From the NCBI GenBank assembly GCA_024734555.1, contig JANPWX010000359.1:366805-430804 (forward strand): a DNA stretch of 64,000 nt, read 5' to 3'. Position numbers and translations under genes: made by a program. Shown in pieces: positions 35,055 through 48,240 of this stretch. The stretch's first letter is position 1, and every line of letters starts with the position of its first letter. Source of the stretch: Trochalopteron elliotii (taxonomy: Eukaryota > Chordata > Aves > Passeriformes > Leiothrichidae). A model generated the notes under the pieces. It searched no databases. It saw nothing but the letters and a program-made list of their open reading frames with translations, and had not been told where the DNA came from.

Positions 35055-38000
35055 ATAGTATTTAATATAATGGATTCATATTTGATCTTCAGGGTGGCAA
35101 CAAGTGAGGCTGTTCCGAGCTTTTTGTGCTGGGTGTGGGTCAGGTTTGTGTCCTGTTTTCCTTAACTAGGTATTAGATTCTAAAATTGGAGATCTGTTGC
35201 TTAAAACAAAGGAGAAAGTAATTTATTTTCTGCTACCAATACACAAATCTCAAAAGGAGTGTAGGAAGTGGAGTAGGAGATTATTGTCCTGGCTTGTTTT
35301 ATCAATATTACTATTAGGATGGTTATTGCTCAATAGATTTATTTGTTAAATGCACTAAGTAGCAGATGAAGAAACAAAATTTTATATTCTGCTACCCCAT
35401 GCAGTACCTATCAGTTTAATACACCGATTTTTTTTTCATTTTTCCCCTTTAATTAGGACATTGGTAAATCAATTAATTTAGTAAATCAAAGTAATTCAGG
35501 GAGAGCCTCTGGCTTGGGATCTGATAGGCTGCAGTGGGTGAGAATGATACAAAAAATGTGATTAAAAGTTACCAGTTGGATTACAGATAGTAGAGGTTAC
35601 ATCTTGAAATTTAATACCCATAAGTCCAGGACTACATGTTTTAAAAGTCAGGTTAGATTTAGTCTTCCTAGAAATAGAACTAAAAGTAGATAGCAAGATT
35701 ATCATATAGAATTTAATTTTTTGTAGCATTTCTCATAACTCTTCTGCAGTTTTGGGATCTTTTCTTGCAAATAACATGAACTCTTTTTGTAGAGTTAAAG
35801 CAGCTAACTACTCTTAGGAGATACATAGATGTGAAAAGGAGAATATAAAAGAGATATTCATGCTATTAGATTAGGAGCAAGAGAAGAAGGTCACAATTTT
35901 TAGACAGCAAGCTTGCCTAAGAAAAAGATGCTGGGTAACCAGAGAGGATTCGAATGTCTGTTTTCTGAGTTTCCTATTTCCTACTGAAGAGAGAATGCCA
36001 CATATATTTCACAGCAGGTTTTAAGCTCTAAAAGGATCATTCTATATCTGGTTAAACTTTGGATGTTTCTTTTGCTGCTGTTTGCATCAGGGTAGCTATT
36101 TAAGAGGATATATCATAATGTTCTGATGAACATCTGCCTTTTAAAAAAAATACGCACTGTTATAATTTGCACTGACACCACTAGAGTTTCCATCAGCAAA
36201 TCACAATCTATATTCTCACTAGTATGGTAAAGTCCTTCAAAATGTAGTGAATCATTTGCTGAATGATTATATTTTCCCCCCCTGACTCTAAGAAGTAATG
36301 AGACACAAATAACTTCTATTAAAAAAACCACAATGAATTTCTGCATGTGTAATAGTCCAATAAAATTACTTTCTTTTCCCCTCTTGATTTGGATGAAAAG
36401 TGGAATATTATTTTCAACATTCATTCATTCATTTAGTTTTCAGTAGTGGAATTTGGGAGCTTTTTTTTTCCTAGAAACAACATTATTTTAGAACACATTT
36501 ACATTATTTTATTATTTTAATTAGTCTGATAATAAATTTAAGTCATACAATAACTAAGTGAAAACTGAAGAGCTAAACCATACATAACTTGAGTTATCTA
36601 TAATCTAAATCAGGACATTGTTGAAATCATTTTATGAGGTTGTCAAGGTTATGTTGAACACTACCAATAATTGTGTTTAGCCTTTAGGCATTTAAATTCT
36701 GAACAAGTTCTTTAAATTTTTACCTGAATAATTTTAACCACTGTAGGAAAGATGATTCCACACTTCAGTTTGTACTATGGCATGATTGAAAAATTTCAGT
36801 GTATTGCACAGTTATGTAATATTCCTCATCCAAACATTCTACAAGAATGACTTATGCACAAGTATATAGGAACATGTAAAGACAGCTGTGCATGATTCAG
36901 ATCACAAGTACCTCCAGTTCAGTATTTTCCTTCAGAGTTGTCAGGAGTGCCTAGAGAAAGGATGTGAAGATGGGGCAAGTGTACAGTGATTTTTCTTACT
37001 TTTAATTTCTCCTTGTGCTTGCCAACCTCCAAAGCGTTTCCTGGGCCCCTTTCATGACTGTATTTGATAACAGTCAGTGACTTTTCCTGTAAAGTTCTCT
37101 GGTCCCTTTAGAGCATTTAACACAGGGCCGTAGGGCAAATATGGGAGCGTATGGAAAAAATACTTGGTTGCTTAAGCTTTTCTCCTTATATTTAGAGCCA
37201 TCTCGTTCATTCAACACTAAGTAAGACAGAGTAAAAGTAAAATATATTTATGAACAATTTCTCCTTGCTATCATATGCTTCCAGGGCTGCTTTGAATTAC
37301 AACAAATTGTACGCATCTCTGGTTTCTAGGAAGAGTTTTTTCACTACACTGGGAGTTTGCATATCTGTCTGCTTTACAATTAGTTTATTAGGAGATACTT
37401 CTGTCTTTTCTCTAAATTTAAAAACCGTGAAAACTTTTCTTCCCTCACCATGCTAGAAGTTCAAATTACTTGCAATGACAGGAGCCATGTCCGTTCCTTC
37501 AGGGTGTTTCACCTTAGTGTCTTGTGTTGAAAGAATAGAATGTAGAAGCCAGAACAAACAGAACAAATACTGTGAGATTTGCCACTTCCTTGCAGAGCAT
37601 CACCCTTCCCTCTGCTAGAGAAGAAAAATGAGGAAAAGCAGGACCCTTTATTACTTTTCTGTATATTCTGGAGTAGGCTGTCAGCCTTCACAGAAACATG
37701 GCTTGGACAAACCTCTCAGCTCTTTGCTTTGGCCCTGATAGAGCTCATCTTTCAGTCTGTTGTTTCATTCTGAAGGACTTCAGTGTGCTTCTGAGCCTAA
37801 TGTGTTCCCTAGAGTATGCTACATATAGCTCTTTCTGGAGAACCGTCTCCCTGCAATTCAGAACTGTTGAGAACTAAAATATTTATACTCTTAAGTCTCT
37901 GAGTCCAAAGGTACTTTTTTGCTTACACCACTTGCACCCATTCTTTATTATCTAAATTTCAGCCAAGATGTCAGCAAAGCAACAACTTTCACAGTCTCCA

Positions 38001-40282
38001 TTTTATATTTGATTAAATAACTCCCAATTACTTGTTTTTTCTAATTTTCCATTTTATAAAAATTATTCTCTGAAAAGGATAGAAGTGAGAGAGGGATAAA
38101 GGTATTTTAAGACTTTCTCTTATACAAAATCCTAAGTCAAAATTGTATTTACAGAATATGCTATATATGGTCTGAGCTTTTTAAGATTATTTCTGACCAC
38201 AGATAAAAAATCACATAGAAAGTAGTTAACATGATTGAAATAGTGACCTGCAATCCTATATCCAGACTCCTTACACTGCTATATAAAATTGGGAAACCCT
38301 AAAAAGAAAACATGCAGCCTGCAGATGCCTGCTTGTTTTTTGAACCTTGGACAAATCTTTGTCATTTTTAGATTGTTTTCATATATGGCTAAAAGTTACA
38401 TGTTTCTTCTGTTTCTTGTTATTTCTTGATCCGTCCTATGTACTGACACCATGAAGAAAGAAAATCAGCAGTGGATCTTTGCCACTTTTGTTCCTGTTAG
38501 AACTGTCTCTGGACACAAGTACCCAGCCCTTAGCTCGCCGCATCAATGTTGATTGCCGCATTTGCATCTCACTACGGCAGGTGAGAACGCAGACGGAGTT
38601 TGGAGGCAAAGTAGCTGACCTACATTCAAGAGAAAAAAATGGAGTGAAGTACTCCAAAAGTACTGGAGTGACCTTTTGCTGCCCCAGTTTCCTAGAGGAC
38701 CCGACTCCCTTTCTTATGGGACAGGGATCCAAGTTTCTCTCCTACTTACGAGGATGCCTCACAGTCTGTGAGAAATTTCCTGCAACCTTTCCTTAGTTGC
38801 TGAACATCAATGTTTAGATTATGAGGCTGCTTCAGTTAATTCATGGATGCCGTGAGGCTCACTATTTCCTGACTAGAGTTAGAAGAGGACAATGAACAAT
38901 ATTCATCACTTGATGCGATCAGTAGCAGAATGAAATACATACAATAAACATTTCTGACTGTGTTTTTCTTTCTTATACAAAGAGTTAAACACTTAAGATC
39001 GGGGATAACTGGTTGGTTACTGGAAACTTAATAGCAGCGAGTGAGCCATTAGACCAGTAACTAAAGATCTTTTGTTGAAGCAGTTACTGGAAGGTCGAGG
39101 ATTATTTGCTGTGACTATTATCGTTTGCCTACACAAACTGCTCTTGTACTGGCCAATGTCAGCGAAGTCTAATGATTTAAACACAGTTCATGTCTACATG
39201 ACAAATGGTAGAAAGAGAAATAGGCAGTGTTCCACTACAGAATAAAATAATGCTTGTTTAATATAACAGCATTTGCAGTAGAACTCCCAGCTAAGATGTA
39301 TATACAGAAAAAAAAAATTGCCTTCAATCTGTATCACAAACATATTATGCCAAAAATTCTTGCTGTGTAAGTAAATCCTATAAAATCTTTTACAACCGTT
39401 CATGTCTAAGTCTCTTTTCTAAAGCAGCTAGAATCCTACAGGAAAGACAATAGCTTCCTAGACATACTTTTCTCAAAGGGAGCCAACAGTTCTGGTGGTA
39501 TAGGACGTTTTTACTGTTTCAGTGTTTGTACTCACTAAGAAGTCATTAACTCCCTGCTAAGTGCACTTGATTTGAGAGTAATGCAATTTTCCAGATCCTT
39601 CTCAATATTCTCTCTACCAGGTGAAAATAATATATTTAAATAATATAAGAAATACATAGGGTATTGACTCCATAAAGGTTTTTATTGTGACATATTTCTC
39701 ACAAAGCTAATGTATAAGGGGTTTATAGCAATATAAGTGCAATTCCTTCCTTTTTATCCTCCACAGGATCACAATATCATTTGGTGGTCAGTTATTTGAA
39801 AAGGCAGCCAAAAATACTTCTCAAGGATTCAAAAATATTTGAATCAAGGGAAACGAAGAGGAGGAATGGTAAACACTGAGAGTGAGCTATGTACAAACCT
39901 TACAAATAAATGTATAGTCAGTCTAGACAGATGTTAGGCAAAAATATGAGATGATGATACTACTGTGTTATCTGCAATATTAGTCTTGTGGCTTGAGCTC
40001 TCTGAAAACCTTCCTGGAAAACCTCTACAAGGACACTTTCATTTTCTTGCTTTCTCCTTCCTGATGACCTAATTCCATCCTTTGTGTCAAGACAGACTGT
40101 GTCCCTGTACGTATATGTGCATATATTGACTAATAGTCATGTGGGGCTGCTTCTATGGCATCGAGTTCCTTTACTGCATCAGACAGAGGAAGAGGGAGGT
40201 TCTGTCTCTATTTTCTGATGCATCTGTGTTCTTCTGATATGTCTTCACCATGCAACTATTGTGGACTGTGAAACAGTTGTGT
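35055..40282. other. Intergenic upstream of DAZL, no gene recognised
   Basis: AT-rich. No exon with a recognisable product. Two stretches (38,500-38,780 and 39,000-39,180) are locally less AT-rich and lack repeat signatures; they are discussed as candidate conserved noncoding elements. Confidence 0.55.
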
Positions 40283-40630
40283 TGCGTGATTGAAGAGACG
40301 GGGTCCCCATGGTTTGCATCATGAAGCCGATTTTATTGAACACACTGCTGGTTTATATACCTTTCAACCATAACAACAATAGCTATGTCTCTTAGTAACA
40401 CTGCTTAACTATGGGCTAGTACAGACTTATACAGACCTGTACTGTCTTGCATACATACATACACCCTGATCTTTTCCTCCTTCAGGGTCTTGCCTCGACT
40501 TACCAAGGCTTGTAGCCCTCTAGCACATCTACTTCTGTAATGAGTTCAGCAGTACTTTGAGTCCTGCTTCTAAGCTGTATTCCCACAGTTCAGACCCTCA
40601 AGGAGGATGAAATTGTTTACGAAGAGAGAG
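40283..40630 (-). mobile_element. Retroviral LTR (family D)
   Basis: On the minus strand there is a TATA box (GTATATAAACC, about 40,350), then about 15 bp later AATAAAATCGGC, then a short R/U5 ending near CACGCAACA. This compact TATA-to-poly(A) arrangement is typical of LTRs. The U3 side is AG-rich. The boundary toward 40,630 is approximate and I cannot name the family; it has an alpharetrovirus-like layout. Confidence 0.6.
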
Positions 40631-42943
40631 GAGGGAGACATTTGCAAGGCCTGAAACCTAAAAGCCATTCTTCAGAAACTTACAGCTTGTGTGTCTTTAC
40701 ACAAGTATATATTTTCTTTTTTTTTTCTGTATCTATTTTAAAAGGTAAAAATATTAATATTTTGATCAGATTCCTAATTTAAGATAAGCTTAAAAGGAGA
40801 TCCCTACAGATAGACCTCTAAATTTAGGAATTAAAGCTTACTGATTGGGGCGTTTTTCATCCCATTTGGTCACAAGTAATTAAGATAGTGTAGGAATAAT
40901 TCTGATTTATGGCATTTATGAGTGACTCATTCCTGAACAAACCAGTTTGTTTTAACCAAAATGGAATGAGGCACTTCTGTAGTAAGAATGGCCCATATGG
41001 AATTAATCAGGAACAGTTCCATGTATATAAAAGCCTTAATTAACTTTTGAGTGAGTTTCATTTGCAGTGTCTTTGCTGGAATGTATATTTGGATCGAGAT
41101 GTATATATAGGATACTAAACTACTTGTCAATCAGACCATCTTTAATTTAGAGGTTTTGCGAGAAGTCTTAATGATGATTTTTTTTTCCTTTCAAAAATCT
41201 TATTATATATCGGTGGGGAAAAAAATTAGAACAAGAATTTTAAAAAATTTTAGTCAGTATGTTGTGCTTTCTGATTTTACATCACATGAGTAGCCCTTTC
41301 CCATTTCTAAGTTTAGGTTCTTGATTTTATTTTAAAAATAAATAGCAGCTTAAACCTCTTACATGCTCCAATTAACGAAGTTACTGTAGGTAATATTGAA
41401 TGTTCTGGAGTAAATTTTCTCACTGTCAACTTTCATTGCTACAATGAAATTTCTTTAGTGAGGTAATTTCATAGATTAGTAAGATTAACATAGATTAACA
41501 AATGGATGTTTATAGATACATTGTTGGAGTTGTGTGAGTGTCAGAGAACAAAGCAGGTTTCCAATACTTCTGAGTGCCTTTGTATATAAAATGTTCCCAC
41601 AATTTAATTATGTTTCTCTAATGAAAGAAAGTCTCTATTTTATTGCCTGCTTTTGATATTTTCTTTCCTTCCTGAATAGGACTGATGTCAAGGATATTTA
41701 TATCACACCTTGTGACTGGTGTCCCCTCTTGGTGTGTCAGTGGACTTAGCAAATGTCAAGAAGTGCTTTTTGTCAGGGGAGAAAAGAAACAAAGCCCTTA
41801 CCATCTTGTTTCCAAAATGAACTGGTTATTTCCTTATTTGTGGAAACATCAGTTACCTGCTGGGAAAACTCTTGCTTGTCTAAAACTTTGGAATTGTCTG
41901 AATTAAAGTTTACACCATTTCTTTTGTGTCCCCCGCTGCACAGGCAATCCTTGACTTCTTAACTGGAATTATGTCAGCAATCTGCTTGAAATTAGGAACT
42001 TTCTGTAAAAATCTGAGTGTTCTTAATTTTGTTGTGCTTACAGTTTTTCAAAACATGGATCCCCTCATGACTGCCACGGTAGACTGAACAGAACTATACA
42101 GAAAAGTGGAGGTCACTTATATGGAGGTCACAGCCGCAGGTGCTGAGAAATAATGCTTTGGGCAATGGACTTGACTACTAGGGTGGTACCAGGCTGAGCT
42201 AATTCAAGTGTTCAGGCCTGCTACCAGTCATTCAGTATAACTAAACAGATTGTACTGTGCTTGACACCTTTTTCTTAAATAGCTCCTTGTAACATTGGAG
42301 CTGAACATACAATGAAGACTGAGCTGCAACACCATACACTGAAAACTGTCCAGGCTGGTGAAAATAACATACTTCAAGAAGTGGTGAGAAGCCACTAAAT
42401 TGTGGATTTGACGTTAAATTAAGTAAGAATGTCAGAATTTTACTCAGGGCTAGCTACAAAAGGTCATGAAACATGAGATGTCTTAGACACTTTTTTGATT
42501 TGTTCAAGGAAATGCTATATATTAAAACTTACTGTGAAATTATTTTAAAAAGGGGGGATGGGAGAGGGATTTAAAGAACTTGACACAGGTGGAATTGTCA
42601 CCTATTGTGTATTCCTTCCTTACCTTTGAAAGAAGAAAAATTATGAAAAGCAATTAAATTTTAAGAGGCATTTAGCTTACCATTTTTTACTGTAGAGCTG
42701 ATAGACAGAAAGAAGTATGTGAATATGAGCAATATAATAATTTCATCACACTTTGGAAAACTCCAGTTCTTTGCATGCCTGAATGGTAGAGTTTCAGATA
42801 TGAATGTAATTACTCCAGATTCTCAGCTCAGCAGAGTAATGACAGAATTATCTATTCTGAGAGAAAATATGTTCTGTACTGTGTTATTGTTAACATCAAT
42901 GGAATCTTCCCTTGTTTGCCCACTTTTTTTCCCTTGTTTTCCC
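40631..42943. other. Intergenic, no gene recognised
   Basis: AT-rich; no exon or nameable repeat. A short direct repeat GGAGGTCAC occurs twice near 42,108-42,132. Confidence 0.55.
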
Positions 42944-43950
42944 TCAGTTTAAGACAATTTATGGGGTGGAGACTCCAAGAAAACTGCCTGGAGTTTTAAC
43001 CTCTCCCCTCTACCAATAAGGAGAGACAAATGTAAGAGATATAAGTGAAAAAAACCCCAGTTTACTAAGAGAAAACAGCAATAACCAAGAAATACAAAGG
43101 CAAACAGTTCAACCCCCATCCATGATTCTGGAGAAGATCCTGCTAATTGTCCCAGAGAACACTGACACAGTGTGGGACCTGTCTCTCTGGCCATGCAGCT
43201 GAGAGGGAGAACAAAGGAAACAACACAGCAACAACCCGGTTCCGAGAAAGCAAACTCCCTCCCCCCCCCAACAAACAAAACAGCAGAGAGCAGCAGAAAA
43301 ACAAAACCTGGGAAAAACTGTTTTTGTCCAAAAGTGTTATGAATGCTAGGAGACCAGCTCCTTAGTGATTTCAGCTTTGTTGGAAACAGTCTGGGAAAGG
43401 GGGCCCGTAAGGCGTGCACACGCCCCCACTGCTCCCGATGTGGTGTGGAGGAGGAGGATGTCAGCTCTGTCATCTGGTAGATCTGGGCCTTCTTTCCTCG
43501 CAGGAGTCCACACGAAGACGGCTGCTGGTTTCAGGTTCAGGGTTCCCATGTCACTTCTGACTCACTTTGGTTAGGATTATGAAGGCAAGGAGTCCTGACT
43601 AGAGCCTTGATGTTGTCTGATGTTCCTTCTGGTTAGAAGTGTTACTTCAGCTCTTTACCTGCACGGGGGTTGTGGCTCATTGTCCTTAAGCATCTCCAGT
43701 AGACAAATTCCCTCTCCTCTAAGTCCTGTGGACTCAGTGCTGCCAGGGGGCTGGTGCAGCTCAGTTGGCTTTCTCTTCACAGTGCACCCGTGAAAAAGCA
43801 CTGTGCCTTCCCCGGCAAATGGCACGTGGCAGTGGTGAAGAGATTGGCCTGTCCATTCCCTGTTTTTGAAGGGATCCAGCACGCTTGCCCTGCCATGAGC
43901 TTGGATAAAACATAGTTATTCTGACTCTGACTCCAGGCATTAAAGAGACT
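42944..43950 (-). mobile_element. LTR family B, copy 2
   Basis: On the minus strand it runs from TCTCTTTAATGCCTGGAGTC to AATTGTCTTAAACTGAGGG, with CTCCTTATTGGTAGAGGGGA near the 3' end. It is collinear with copies at 27.2 and 50.3 kb but longer (about 1.0 kb). The longest open frame of the window (174 aa, 42,949-43,473 minus) lies wholly inside it and is not a gene. Confidence 0.7.
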
Positions 43951-46900
43951 GATCTAACTCGTGTGGGTTGATGTAGAGAGTATATGATTTTAGGTCACCC
44001 CTAACACTGAATTCCACCTCTTACCTCTGTAACTAGGACACTCACACATGCTGTTGTCCACCCTCACAAATCTTCTGTTTATTTCTTTGATAGCAGATCT
44101 GACATGCTTAAATTTTCTTATTAATGAGGTAGTTTTTTAGTCTTGGTGAAAGGAAGATGGGAAAGGAAGTCCTAGTTAATTGTGGAAGCAAGATTTTAAG
44201 AGGTTTGCTTTTTCTTTCCCCTTTTAATTTACTTTTCCACAGTGGAATCTTTTCTGTCAATTTTTAGTTACTCTTCAATGTCTTTTATGGAACTTGTAAC
44301 AGTTCTAAAGACCATATCTAAAAACCTCTGTTAAATGATCCTTGAATCATGGATCCAATTCAGTTTTGTTCTGCGCCCCTACATAACACAGATGTGTAGA
44401 GATGGCTGAGTTAGTTCCAATCACGTTATTTGCAGGAGGAGAAACGATCTAACCAAGTGGTTACAGAGCTTTAAATCATTGCTGCTGCACTTGGAATAGA
44501 GAAATGGTGAAGTTAAGGACTATGATTTGCAGTTCAAATGAGACTGTTTAAAGAAAGCTGAACTCTGTAAAACTCAAGGGTAAAGTTTAGTGATTCGGCA
44601 ATATACTCACAGCTCTCTGGTATTTTCCACTGCTTGGCAAGCTTATACATGAGCCTGTAGAAGTGAGGACTCTGCCGTTCCATCAGTCATGGCTCTGGCA
44701 GCCCCAGTAAACATTTCTGCATGCATATGGTTTCCATACATCTAAATACTTATTTGTTGCTGAAGCTAAATTGCTTTGTTTCCAAACCAAGCTGCTTACA
44801 GTTTGCTTGGTAACTTCTGCCCTACTGTGGGATCTGCAGTAGCTATCTTGAAAGATGTCACATGCATTTAACTGCTGGATACTGACTTCTTGTCATCCAG
44901 AGAGTTCTGGTACCTTGATTCTCACATGTGACTGGGCATTAGAAGCAATTCCAGATATCTTAGTAGTGATCCTGTGTCACATTTTTTATATTGTCATCTC
45001 AAGCATTCCAAAATCATAGTTTAGGTCAAAAATAATAATTGTATGGCTTAAAAATTGGACACTTGAGAAAGATACACATTTCTAGTTGGTCTAGTCTGCT
45101 TTGTTGTCTTCCAGTGCTTTGGATTTGCATTTTTAAGATTTTTTTAGCAACCAAAAATTAAAAAAGTTTTCTTCAGAAACCAAGTGTTCTAGATTAAGCC
45201 TCCAAAAATAATTGATTTTAGAAGTATGACATTTAATAAAAATACTTTGACATAGATTTCTGGGTGGGTGTCAAGCTTTTACTGTGCATGTACTTTATAC
45301 TTTGGGGATCTAAATGGCTAATAATCAGACCAGAAAGTAAAAATGAGAAATTTAGCATTCATATGGTTCAACTTGAATAACAATAAATGTACCACTTGTG
45401 ATAAAAATTGCATCTGTTACTTACTTTACTGCATTGCCTTGGTGCATCTACTGAATATCTAGATTAGGTACTCTACAGTAGAGCAAGAGGATCTGCAAAT
45501 GTCCATATAAAACCCTAGTGAGATGAAATCAGCTTCAGAGAATAAAAATAATGTTTGCACAGTGAATGATGTCCTTTTTGTATGCTAAAATGCTATTTCT
45601 GTGGCAGAAATTAATATCTGTCTACATGTAGTTGCTATACTTACTATGATGATGAATATTGTAGAGCTCTCTATAATAAACAGTTACACTTGATTTTAAT
45701 GTCAAATGGAAAGCAAAGGAATAGCTGTCAGATGCTCAGCATTAAGTATTTTTGGCCCTTGCATGGTATGTAGTCCATGGAAAAGTTAACTTTCTTTGGC
45801 CTTAATTAAAGTAGAACTACAAGAATTTAATCTACCCTTAGTTCTTTAGTCAAGGACTTATCTCTATTTGTGATTTACTGAAACAGAATAAATTTTTATT
45901 TCTGTTATCATTTAGACATATTGAGCTGATTTTAAACTGCTAGATGTGTTTTACCACTGTTTTTAAATGATTAGGCTGAAGCACCTTATTTTTATAACAG
46001 GTGTCTACTCTGGAGATTTCCGTTGTAACATCTGTTCCTCTCACTTAAAAAAAAAGCTGTTTTTATTATCACATTCCTTCATTCCTTCTGGGAATGATAG
46101 TTTTTATTGGAGTGGTACAGACCCAGTGTGTCTATGCCGGGAGTGCTTTGATTTCATTGACTGATACTCTAATACTGATTAACTGTAAATAGAATAGATA
46201 TTCCACTTTGAATTAATTTCCTGTCTAAAGTAGTTCATATTTAAACCATTAAGCTGAGTAAATTTCTTCTTCTTCATTAAATTAAAAGTGTGTTTTTAAC
46301 CTGCATGATCTAAGTAGAACAAGAATGATTTTTCAGAACTCCAGTCTAATTGGCTAACAAATTGAAAATGGGCACGGAATCTATTTTCTACTTTGCTCAC
46401 TTTATGACCAAAGTACCTCATTTTTCATTTCATATTTTTCATGTTTCACTTTATGGAAAAATGTGAATTTTATGTCTTCAGTAGAACTTGAGCCCATCTT
46501 AATTACGATGCCAGGTCTGGATTACTAAAATTTGCTGTCACAATGTTTTGACAACCCCTAAATATGGTAGTCTATCAGTGTTGTTTATGCAGGTGGTGTC
46601 CAGAAAGAAAGCGTTAGTGTCCTGCATTGTCATAATGAGTGCAGCTATGCCAAATTACTGGAATGGTGAAATTCTTTTATTACAGGATAGCTCTTAGCCA
46701 AGTTCATTTAAGAATGTGAGGAAAACACAAATGCCATGTTGTATTTGGAACAACTCTTGCAGTTGCAAAGAAACCCATACTGTTTCAGTTTATTTGATTC
46801 TGAAATATGCAAATCAGCAACATGGATGGTTTGTCTAAATCAACACCTATTAAAACACCAGAAAGATGGTGCTAATTACAAAATTTAGTCTTTTCTTTAA

Positions 46901-46966
46901 CTAGTACTTAGGGGTGTTTTACTTTAAATGGAGGCTTGCTAAAATATATGTGCTACTAAAAGTTCT
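43951..46966. other. Intergenic, no gene recognised
   Basis: AT-rich sequence with no exon, RNA gene or nameable repeat. Confidence 0.55.
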
Positions 46967-46974
46967 GACACTAA

Positions 46975-47223
46975 TATGGGCATAAACTGAAACAGAAGAA
47001 GTTCCACTTCAACATGAAGAAAAATGTCTTTGAATTGAGGGTGGCAAAGCACTGGAACAGGCTGCCCAGGGAGGTTGGGGAGTCTCCCTCTCTGGAGACG
47101 TTCAAAACCCTCTTGGATGCTTTCCTGTAAATCCTGCTCTAAGTGACCCTGCCTTGACAAAGGGGTTGGATTGATGTCCTCCAAAATTCCCTTTCAACAT
47201 AACAATATGGTGATTCTGTGATA
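46975..47223 (+). mobile_element. CR1 LINE 3' end
   Basis: About 250 bp including AAGCACTGGAACAGGCTGCC, CAGGGAGGTTGGGGAGTCTC and a terminal GGTGATTCTGTGATATTG. Relatively well preserved compared with the CR1 at the left edge. Confidence 0.88.
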
Positions 47224-47815
47224 TTGTGGTTCGTGAATAATCACAGTCTTCCTCAAATAAGAGGAAGTCGATTTTTGTCTCAATTTTATATTCAACTTCA
47301 TTGAGTATTTTCCCTTGTGGGTTCTGGGAAACTGAAATTTTACATATAGAATCTGAGTTGGACTACAACAATCCTCTCTTGCACAGATGCCATGCTTATT
47401 TTTTATTCTTCATAATTAAGGAAGATTTTTTAAAAGTGACAGTGGCTTTCTCTTTGTGTCTTCAGACATGGTTTATTTGTTAGATGTAGTTTTTGTTAGC
47501 TTTTCCAAATATATTGAAGTTGTCTTTCCACACATTTCCAACTGACTTAAATCCAACACTGTATATGAGCTACATTTCTAACTGTAAATCAAATCTGTGA
47601 CAAATGAGCATTCTCAAATCAGATGCTATTTTCTGAAAGTATTCAAGAAGAAAATTGATGGTCAAGGTCTAATTTTAATGTTGCTCCATTTAGCATATGG
47701 AAGACAAGCTCAGGGATTATTTACAATGTAGTGTCTGCTAAGAACATAGGAATAGACTGTGTGAGTGAAAATAATGTTAAAATCTGATTATTAGGATTAT
47801 TAGACAGATGCCTCT
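47224..47815. other. Intergenic, no gene recognised
   Basis: AT-rich, nothing recognised. Confidence 0.5.
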
Positions 47816-48240
47816 TTTGGAGCTAAGGCACAAATGAGACAATATGCTGAAGTCAATAGTACAGATTTTTATTTAACAGTAAGTGTGAGGTAGAGAGAGG
47901 GGGTAAAACAGAGAGGGAGGGGGAGAGAGTAACAGAGAAACAGATTAAGTGGAAAAAAATATCACCACTACAGAGATTCCAACAACATCCCATTGGGTCT
48001 CTTGTTCTGGCCTTCTCAGTGATTGGACTCTTGTCGAAATGGTGGTTGCTGATGGTATCCCTTAAGTAGTGGGGGGAAGAATCCAGGAAACGCCTTGTCC
48101 ATGTGTTATTGTGTTATGCTGAGCTAGTTGGAAACACCTTCTGTACCTCCCCTTGCTTATGAAATAGTGGGTCTTTGACACCTTCTAAGGTGTTGCAGCC
48201 ATCTCTTACATCAGTGTAAGAGACCAATTATGGCCCGTCA
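47816..48240 (-). mobile_element. Retroviral LTR (family E)
   Basis: On the minus strand it starts TGACGGGCCATAATTGGTCT. It contains GGTGTCAAAGACCCACTA, a CT-rich stretch and AAATAAAAATCTGTACTATT as poly(A) signal, then a short U5. The 5' end is fairly secure; the 3' end near 47,816 is estimated. A short internal inverted repeat, CTTACACTGATGTAAG, is present near 48,206-48,222. Confidence 0.6.

Noticed and set aside
42108..42132. Direct AGGTCA half-sites resembling a nuclear-receptor element
   Set aside because: The 9-base spacer does not match a standard receptor arrangement; probably a chance short repeat.
42949..43473. 174-aa open frame on the minus strand, the longest in the window
   Set aside because: It lies wholly within LTR family B copy 2, has low-complexity hydrophobic content and no recognisable domain.
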